From positions 5,042,501 to 5,106,500 of the forward strand of contig OZ004586.1 in NCBI GenBank assembly GCA_963924555.1: a stretch of DNA of 64,000 nt. Direction: 5' to 3'. Each line of letters opens with the position of its first letter. The first letter of the stretch is position 1. The stretch comes from Crambe crambe. Its lineage: Eukaryota; Porifera; Demospongiae; Poecilosclerida; Crambeidae. Positions 57,939-64,000 of this stretch are shown piece by piece. The notes beneath the pieces are model-generated. The model did not search any database and had not been told where the DNA came from. It saw nothing but the letters and a program-made list of their open reading frames with translations. The translations under genes were made by a program, and so were the position numbers.

Positions 57939-60485
57939 TTACACACTATACTGATCATAAATGTTCTGACCGTAATGCTGAAAGTTTCGACGTTCACGAG
58001 TTGGGTATCGTCTGCCGACTGGAGTTGTGTTTTCAGCTGAAGGTTGTACACCGTTCTCATCGTCATCCACTATATCATCAGTTTCCTCACTGCTTTCAAT
58101 ATCTACGTTACCAGAACAGCGTACTGCTTTCAATAGAGATGCATTTCGAGTTACATATCTGCCGTTTCGAACAACTGTTACCATAGTACCCTTCAATCGG
58201 ACAACTTGAAATGGCACTGGATCAAACTTGCTGGAGAATTTTGTATGTTTCTTTTGCTTCATCAGCACCATATCTCCGACTACAAGTTTCGATGGCTGTG
58301 CTTTTCTTTTCTTGTCAGCATATCTCTTCATCTTTTCCTTGGCTTTTTCATCCTTTTGTCGTAAGTCTTTATCACTTTGGTTATTTTCTGGTGCCAGTTG
58401 TGGAAGTTTGGTCTTAATCATACGATTAAAAAGCAATTTGGATGGAGACTCTCCTGTAGTCACATGTGGAGTAGCACGATAATTAAGTAGAAAAACATAC
58501 AACTCTTTGTGCCAATCACGTCCTTCTAAACGAGCTGATCGAACAGCTTTCGTCAATGGTTTCATGAACCGCTCAGCCTCTGAATTTGCTTGTGGCCATA
58601 GGGGAGTACATCGTTGATGTTGGATGCCATACTCATTCATGAATATCTTGAATTCATGGCTAGTGAAAGGTGGACCGTTGTCACTTCTGACAATCTTTGG
58701 GATACCATGTGTAGAAAAGATCCTCTGCAACTTGCTAATTGTCCCTTTGGCTGCGGTTGACCAAACTATGTCAACTTCAGGAAACCTCGAATATGCATCA
58801 ATTGTAACCAAAAGATACTCTCCAGTTGGGAACGGTCCGCAAAAATCAATATGTACAGTATGCCAAGGGTATGGTGGCAATGGAGACATTTGCAACGGAT
58901 CAGGACGTTGGTCTGGTCCATTTGCTTGACAGGCTAAACAGTCACTGATAACTTTCTTCACTTCGTCATCCAGACCTGGAAACCATATCTTTTCTCTGAT
59001 AAGTTGCTTGGTTTTCACTATGCCCTGATGGCCTTCATGAGCGATGTTTACTGCTCTTTCTCTTAGCTTTTCTGGCATTATAATTCGAGATCCTCTCAAT
59101 ATAATGCTGGCCTCGTCATTCACTGTCAATTCCTCACTAATCTTTGAAAATTGCTTCAATTCAGTCATATTCACTCCTGTCTGGTCAGATAAATCATTTA
59201 GTGAGTCCCAGCCATTGGTGCGGATGAGATCTGCCAATTTCTGCAATGTGACATCCTCTTTTGTTGCTTCCTCAATTTCAGATAGTGACATTGCCTTGGG
59301 AACAGCATGGGAGGAGATGAAGTTTACGTATCTTGTAGCCATTTGTTCTTGTTGTGGAGTTGTATATTGACTAGGATGCCTTGACAGAAAATCAGATGGA
59401 TTGTCGATTCCTTTTGTGTGGACTACTGAGAAATCGTACTCTTGGAGACGCAAATTCCATCTCTGAATTCGAGCAGGTGGCTTTGATTTTGGATTATTAA
59501 GAATCAACTCCACTGGCTTGCAATCCGTTATGAGTTGAAAATGACCACCGCAGAGATACAAGTGAAGACGTTCCACCGCCCAGACAATGGCGAGTGCCTC
59601 CTTTTCCGTTTGAGAATATCTCTGTTCAACATCTGACAGTGATCTACTGACGAAAGCAACTATCTTGCGATCATTGTGACCGGATGTATGCTGTGAGAGA
59701 ATTGCCGACAATCCCCATGGTGATGCATCTGTAACCAGCTCTGTTATTTTATTGTTATCAAAATATGCCATTACAGTATCACTGGTGAGTAAATTTTTAA
59801 CTCTCTGAAAGGCTTGTTGCTGATCATCTCCCCACTGGAAATGAGTATTCTTTTTTGTCAATTCTCTCAATGGTTTGGTGATATCACTAAAATTGGGAAT
59901 AAACTTTGCACAGTAAGTGGCCATACCGAGAAAGCTTCTGATTCCACTTGCCGATGTTGGTGGCTGTGCTTCATGAATTGCTTTCACCTTTGCCGGATCA
60001 GGAGAAACACCTGTGGAGGAGAAAACAAATCCAAAAAATGACAAAGAGTTCTTGCTCAATTCACACTTCTTCTTGTTGAGAGTCAGACCAATCTTAGCAA
60101 ACCGATTGAAGACGGCTTCTAGAGCATTATCATGTTCCTGTTGTGTCTTCCCAAAAATAATGATGTCATCACTCACATTCATCACATTTGGAATGTCCCT
60201 GATTTGTTCACTCACCACATGTTGAAACAATTCGCTTGCTGAGTTAGTTCCGAAATTCAGTCTTGTAAACCGTCTCAGGCCTTTGTGTGTTGAGAAGGTT
60301 GTGATGTACCTGCTCTCTGGAGCAAGTGACAATTGGTGATAGCCTGATCTCAGATCAAGCTTGGAGAATACAGTTGACCCATTCATGGCATGTATAAGGT
60401 CATCCACTGTGGGTGTCGGGGTGACGTTCTCTGAGTATAGCTTTATTTGCCATTCGCATATCGATGCATAAACGTATCTCACCAC
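57939..60485 (-). CDS. pol: Ty3/gypsy pol: RT (from finger region), RNase H, integrase
   Basis: An 848-codon ORF. True in-frame pol begins around residue 25 after a frame break. The RT has FSKLDLRSGYHQ near 40-51 and the catalytic box NVSDDIII at 103-110, where many relatives have Tyr-x-Asp-Asp. RNase H follows with TDAS (Asp253), EKEA (about 294-297), ITDCKP (Asp321) and NPSDFLSR. Integrase has the zinc site His483, His486, Cys516, Cys519 and the catalytic triad Asp547, Asp602, Glu638, with exactly 35 residues between the last two. A basic C-terminal region ends at 57939. The domain order RT-RNase H-integrase defines Ty3/gypsy. The protein copies and integrates the element's RNA. The 5' end overlaps the gag ORF by 86 bp in another frame. 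Confidence 0.92.
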   Translation of the reverse strand: MVRYVYASICEWQIKLYSENVTPTPTVDDLIHAMNGSTVFSKLDLRSGYHQLSLAPESRYITTFSTHKGLRRFTRLNFGTNSASELFQHVVSEQIRDIPNVMNVSDDIIIFGKTQQEHDNALEAVFNRFAKIGLTLNKKKCELSKNSLSFFGFVFSSTGVSPDPAKVKAIHEAQPPTSASGIRSFLGMATYCAKFIPNFSDITKPLRELTKKNTHFQWGDDQQQAFQRVKNLLTSDTVMAYFDNNKITELVTDASPWGLSAILSQHTSGHNDRKIVAFVSRSLSDVEQRYSQTEKEALAIVWAVERLHLYLCGGHFQLITDCKPVELILNNPKSKPPARIQRWNLRLQEYDFSVVHTKGIDNPSDFLSRHPSQYTTPQQEQMATRYVNFISSHAVPKAMSLSEIEEATKEDVTLQKLADLIRTNGWDSLNDLSDQTGVNMTELKQFSKISEELTVNDEASIILRGSRIIMPEKLRERAVNIAHEGHQGIVKTKQLIREKIWFPGLDDEVKKVISDCLACQANGPDQRPDPLQMSPLPPYPWHTVHIDFCGPFPTGEYLLVTIDAYSRFPEVDIVWSTAAKGTISKLQRIFSTHGIPKIVRSDNGPPFTSHEFKIFMNEYGIQHQRCTPLWPQANSEAERFMKPLTKAVRSARLEGRDWHKELYVFLLNYRATPHVTTGESPSKLLFNRMIKTKLPQLAPENNQSDKDLRQKDEKAKEKMKRYADKKRKAQPSKLVVGDMVLMKQKKHTKFSSKFDPVPFQVVRLKGTMVTVVRNGRYVTRNASLLKAVRCSGNVDIESSEETDDIVDDDENGVQPSAENTTPVGRRYPTRERRNFQHYGQNIYDQYSV

Positions 60486-61959
60486 TCTTCTTGGGAATTA
60501 CTACCAAAGGAGAAACCCATGGGGTAGGCCCATCTACCCTTTCGATAATGTTCTGCTGTTCAAGTCTTTCAAGCTCTGCTTCAACTTGTTTTCTCAAGTG
60601 AAATGGTATTCTCCTGGCTGGTTGAGCAACTGGTTTTACAGATTGATCGATGTGCAACTTGACTTCAAAGTCTTTAAGCTTTCCAATTCCATCAAAGAGG
60701 GTAGGGTACTTCTGTGTCAACTCATCTCCAGCTGTGATAGCATTAATCTTGACATCCACGACACCAAGAGCATGTGCAGTAGTATAACTCAAGAGTGATC
60801 CATGTGCTCCTCGCACCACGTGAAAAGTTGTCTCAGTACTCATACTCCCAGTTGTGATGGAAGCGTTGAATTTTCCGAGTGTGACTAGCTGGGATGATGA
60901 ACCATATGCGAAAATACGAGTAGATGTTGATTGAAGTTTGATTGACGACTGCTTTTCAATTTTCGTGAATGTTGCTTCATCTATTATGTTGGTCGAAGCT
61001 CCAGTATCAATGGTCATGCTGATTGGAACTCCACTGATGGAAGCTGTAACTTTCGGTACTTTCTCATCATTGACACCCTGGCCCACAACGAACAAGAATT
61101 CTTCGTCATCACTATTGTCGTCTTGTGGTGGTGTGACTGAGATTTGATGAACTTGTGATTTATGCTTGTGTGCTGACTTTCGCTGAGGTTGACCTTGCTG
61201 AGTATAGTGAGTCTTATTGCTCTGACACATTCTAGCAAAATGATTAGCCTTCCCACAGTTGCGACAATTTTTTCCTGCTGCCGGACATGGACTTTCTACA
61301 TGAGGCCAATTAAAACCACACTTGCGACATTGATTCTGGGAAAACGTACGCTTTTTATGTTGAGAACTGTGACCTGTTGCCTTTTTTGGTTCACGGAGAT
61401 AGTTGATCTTTTCATGACTCGACTGTTCTATCCCCCTAGCTTGATTTTCGCTTGCTTCTAATGCTCGAGACTTGGTCAATAGCTTGTCCAATGTGAGATT
61501 TTCTTCCCTCAAGGCAAAACGTCGTAACTGCTTTGACTGACAATGCTGTATTACAGCTGACTTGAGCTCTTTGTCAAGATCTGTGAACTCACAGGTGGCT
61601 GCCAATTTGCGCAGACGTGTGACAAATTGATCGACTGTCTCACCCTCTTGTTGAGTTGCTTGTCTGAATTTGAATGTTTCAAAGTCCACATTTTTCTTGG
61701 GGTTGAAATAAGTGTCTAATTTAGTCATGGCTGTTGCATAGTCTGTTCCTGTATCTGTGAATGTATCGAACAACTCTTGGGTCTCCTGCCCAGCTTGGTA
61801 CAACAGCAAAGCACGTTTTTGTTTGTCATCTGTGACATTAATGGCTGAGATGTATGTCTCAAACCTGTTCTTCCAAGCTTTCCAGCGTTGACTGAGGGAA
61901 CTGGGATCTGACATGGGGTCAAACATTGGGAGCGGCGTAACTTCAACCTTGAAAGCCAT
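60400..61959 (-). CDS. gag: Ty3/gypsy gag-protease and start of RT
   Basis: A 519-codon ORF from ATG at 61959, the first ATG after the primer binding site. Residues 1-200 are a capsid-like gag region. Two zinc knuckles follow: C211-C214-H220-C225 (spacing 2-5-4) and the canonical C232-C235-H240-C245. An aspartic protease active site, DTGAS, is at 318-322. The ORF continues into the RT N-terminus (PWVSPLVVIPKKSGEIRL) and stops at 60400. The end is premature: the RT reading continues in the other ORF after a one-base shift at a run of four C (60418-60421). Gag and protease appear intact. Confidence 0.9.
   Translation of the reverse strand: MAFKVEVTPLPMFDPMSDPSSLSQRWKAWKNRFETYISAINVTDDKQKRALLLYQAGQETQELFDTFTDTGTDYATAMTKLDTYFNPKKNVDFETFKFRQATQQEGETVDQFVTRLRKLAATCEFTDLDKELKSAVIQHCQSKQLRRFALREENLTLDKLLTKSRALEASENQARGIEQSSHEKINYLREPKKATGHSSQHKKRTFSQNQCRKCGFNWPHVESPCPAAGKNCRNCGKANHFARMCQSNKTHYTQQGQPQRKSAHKHKSQVHQISVTPPQDDNSDDEEFLFVVGQGVNDEKVPKVTASISGVPISMTIDTGASTNIIDEATFTKIEKQSSIKLQSTSTRIFAYGSSSQLVTLGKFNASITTGSMSTETTFHVVRGAHGSLLSYTTAHALGVVDVKINAITAGDELTQKYPTLFDGIGKLKDFEVKLHIDQSVKPVAQPARRIPFHLRKQVEAELERLEQQNIIERVDGPTPWVSPLVVIPKKSGEIRLCIDMRMANKAILRERHPDTHSG
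60418..60421 (-). other. Frame break in RT
   Basis: A CCCC run on the minus strand marks where the RT reading passes between the two ORFs; the net difference is one extra base. Position inside RT, not between gag and pol, favours a disabling mutation or a sequencing error over programmed frameshifting. Confidence 0.75.
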
Positions 61960-61992
61960 AGTTGAAGCACTTTGAAATAACTGTCTTGTTGA

Positions 61993-62005
61993 ATCCTCGT
62001 CGCCA
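61993..62005 (-). other. Primer binding site, serine-tRNA-like
   Basis: Two bases inside the 5' LTR the minus strand reads TGGCGACGAGGAT, complementary to a tRNA 3' end with acceptor stem GACGAGG. From memory this fits animal tRNA-Ser(GCU). Some Drosophila gypsy-class elements also use tRNA-Ser. Confidence 0.7.
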
Positions 62006-62007
62006 GT

Positions 62008-62204
62008 TGTAGTATTCCAACTCTATGGATGATACTAGATTATAATGGATTCTTTAATTTCTTTTCTAATGTCTACATAAGCATGAGGTCTATATCACAT
62101 GTCTATCTATTACATCATAACATGTTTATGATACAAGGAAATAACAAGAGTGATACATAATTAGATAATAATGATACAGACATTGTGATACACTAAACAC
62201 TACA
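62008..62204 (-). repeat. 5' LTR, 197 bp
   Basis: Nearly identical to 57714-57907, with a 3-bp insertion (ATG in CATAACATGTTTATG). The element is read from here towards lower coordinates. Confidence 0.93.
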
Positions 62205-62239
62205 AGTATTACACCCTTTCCTTCCAGCTGAAGACTAAT

Positions 62240-62490
62240 TTGGTCGTTCATCATCATCATCATCATCATCAGAATTTTTATAATACCCTGCCCCAGGAGA
62301 CCCAAGAGTTGTTCGATACGTTCACAGATACAGGAACAGACTATGCAACAGCCATGACTAAATTAGACACTTATTTCAACCCCGAGAAAAATGTGGACTT
62401 TGAAACTAGCGAATCTGTCATTAGCTTTCTCTCTTGATGTTGGTCTCTCAACGTAAACCCCAGGCACTAATATGAATCAAGCCTTGATTA
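62240..62490 (+). repeat. Dispersed repeat matching 52575-52910, with gag insert
   Basis: TGGTCGTTCATCATCATC before and GCGAATCTGTCATTAGC...CAGGCACTA after match 52575-52600 and 52820-52890. Between them sits the gag fragment in place of other sequence. Confidence 0.55.
62294..62406 (+). pseudogene. 113-bp gag fragment, inverted
   Basis: Matches 61676-61788 of the neighbouring gag with two mismatches over 113 bp, on the opposite strand. It encodes part of the capsid-like region (about residues 57-95). It is too short to function. Confidence 0.9.
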
Positions 62491-62859
62491 TATTTCGTAA
62501 AAAATTAGATTAACGGAGGTAGTTTACGGACACTTAAAGTTCGCAATCACATGCAGCTGAAAAAACCACGAGGTGTTGGACTTTCATTGAAGCTTGGGAC
62601 CTGTCTCACCTTATTGTAGAAGGAATTGGACCAACACTGCAGGATGTTGGCTTTAAAAATACCAAAATGTTGGTCTATGCTGTAGGCAGTTACCAGACAC
62701 TTGAGGCAGTTATTGGACATGTGATCTCAGCTGTTCCTCAGCTGAACTTTTATTTGGCGCTCACATCACAGTCTCTGGTGATTTCATTGTCACTACCCCA
62801 ACAACTCACACACCAGCCAGTGTCCTACCACAGCTGGAGAAATTGTTCACCACCCACCA

Positions 62860-63075
62860 TTGCAAACCAAAATCCTCTATGCCCCTCGACCTACTGAATA
62901 GTGATTATGTCGTGACACCAGGCACTCAGCACTCCAAAGCCCATATGTGGGACCCTAAGCAGGGACCCGAAGTTCTTCACTATTGATTTTGGTGGCAAGC
63001 CCAACACAGTCGCCTCAAACCAGTTCACCTAAGCCATGGCACAGAGGACGTCCACCTACCAAGCCACGTCCAACA
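62860..63075 (+). pseudogene. Pol C-terminal remnant of a second gypsy element
   Basis: The plus strand reads KFFTIDFGGKPNTV, then a shifted RLKPVHLSHG, the typical end of gypsy-class integrases (chromodomain-like tail). Several frame shifts and a poly-G run follow. Flanking sequence 62500-62860 has protein-like stretches I could not assign. Confidence 0.5.
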
Positions 63076-63199
63076 ACGGTTTGGGGGGGGGGGGGAGTCC
63101 TGTGGTGGCACATAGCTACCAGATTACCAAACCATCTAGTCTGGAGGCAACTGGAACCTTCTAGAACCTTTGGGACCTTTGTTCTGTGTATTGTTAATT

Positions 63200-64000
63200 G
63201 ACTTCACTGAGACTATATAAGACCTCATGCTGTTTTTGAATGTTAGCTCACGTAAAATGGAGTCCCACTGCTTCTGTTTACAAGAAACTTAAAGCAAAAA
63301 AGTAACCAGCTTAGCACATTGTGATTGTCCACAGAATGGTAGCGTAACGCACCGTATTTCGACCAGACTATTAACATCGTACCATATCTTCTTCACCGAT
63401 GGTTGTCAAAGCCTCAAACAACAACCATAGGGAAGATAATTTCCCACTCTTTAATGTCATATAAATCATTTCTCTCACAATTGGATAGAAATTTTGTAAC
63501 ACTGAATCTACTACATCAACTAAAGCACCATAAATCGACCACCGTCACTTATTTTCGACCACCTGTTGAAAATCAATCGTCCATCCCATTAAAGTTTTGC
63601 TCCACTATTTATCAGGGCTCTTAAAAAGAGACTATTTTATAGCATAAAATACATGATCATACACAATTTTATAAAAAATGAACAAAGCTTTTCTGTCATA
63701 AACTGCTTCACAATTTCAGTCGAATTTGCTCCTTGTTATAGCAAGGACTGTATGGATGGATATGACTAGATTTTGTAAGAATATGAAACACAGACCAATG
63801 AAGACTGTTTCTGAGAATTATTATCTGAATCCAACAGAAAGGAGAGCTTCTGCAGCAGTTATCATTCTACCATTAGTTGACAGTTTTCGTAGCTTTTGAG
63901 CAATCTTCCAGAGCCATGGGGATGGGTAACGCGAGCTAGCTAGTAACTTACTTTCATGCTACAGCTGATAAATAGCTCTCTGTTTTCTCTCCATAGCTTG
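63200..64000. other. End of window; repeats only
   Basis: 63250-63350 matches receptor copy 1 intron 1 (25838-25945). 63531-63800 shares inverted and direct blocks with 43860-44170 (CATAAACTGCTTCACAATTT). The missing receptor exon 1 was looked for and not found. Confidence 0.5.

Larger units (their letters stand above)
57714..62204 (-). mobile_element. Nearly intact Ty3/gypsy LTR retrotransposon
   Basis: A 4.49-kb minus-strand element with two LTRs, a primer binding site, gag, protease, RT, RNase H and integrase, and a polypurine tract. The flanks AGTGT (57709-57713) and AGTAT (62205-62209) look like a 5-bp target duplication with one change. LTRs differ at only about two bases plus a 3-bp indel, so insertion was recent. 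Its only visible defect is one frame break in RT. No envelope-like ORF. It lies where intron 1 of receptor copy 2 is expected, in the gene's orientation. Confidence 0.93.

Noticed and set aside
60418..60421. Programmed frameshift between gag and pol
   Set aside because: The shift lies inside RT, well after protease, and lacks a convincing slippery site; a mutation or sequencing error is simpler.

Overview
The window is eukaryotic and almost certainly from an invertebrate animal. Genes are split into short exons with GT-AG introns, there are no bacterial-style operons, and most of the sequence is AT-rich non-coding DNA with many foldback/MITE-type repeats, microsatellites and long G or C runs. 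TAGCTAGC-type words, solo LTRs and a Ty3-type retroelement suit a marine invertebrate. A sponge is my best guess, but that is an inference and not shown by any one feature.

I could assemble four split genes by hand, checking reading phase across every junction. (1) A seven-transmembrane receptor-like gene on the minus strand (26556 down to 18762, seven exons, 476 codons before the stop). (2) A second copy of it in the same orientation (57251 down to 50821). Its exons 2-7 are intact and of identical length; its first exon was not found. (3) A small gene of unknown function on the plus strand (42444 to 49228, five exons, 198 residues). (4) A diverged paralogue of gene 3 on the minus strand (4592 down to 442), running off the left edge. 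Genes 3 and 4 lie in the two arms of a large, old inverted segmental duplication: about 1-10060 against about 37900-47080. The receptor genes form a younger direct duplication, about 18600-25950 against about 50655-63350, heavily interrupted by transposons.

Layout: 1-10.1 kb, left arm of the inverted duplication with the paralogue's exons, a solo LTR and minisatellites. 10.2-18.6 kb, transposon-rich spacer with two Mutator-like foldback elements nested in one target site, a second solo LTR and a possible CRE/ETS promoter. 18.6-26.6 kb, receptor copy 1. 26.6-37.7 kb, gene-poor repeats (GA microsatellite, minisatellite, foldbacks, one possible first exon). 37.7-47.1 kb, right arm. 47.1-50.6 kb, end of gene 3 and unannotated DNA. 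50.6-57.3 kb, receptor copy 2 with three large insertions. 57.7-62.2 kb, a nearly intact Ty3/gypsy LTR retrotransposon. 62.2-64 kb, retroelement remnants, including a 113-bp inverted copy of its gag.

The most interesting structure is how repeats interact with the duplicated genes. A TIR element supplies the pyrimidine tract of a receptor 3' splice site. A MITE sits about 30 bp upstream of a start codon. There is also a family of foldback elements whose ends are themselves small hairpins next to GTAGGGATG. All identifications are by eye; no database search or alignment program was run.
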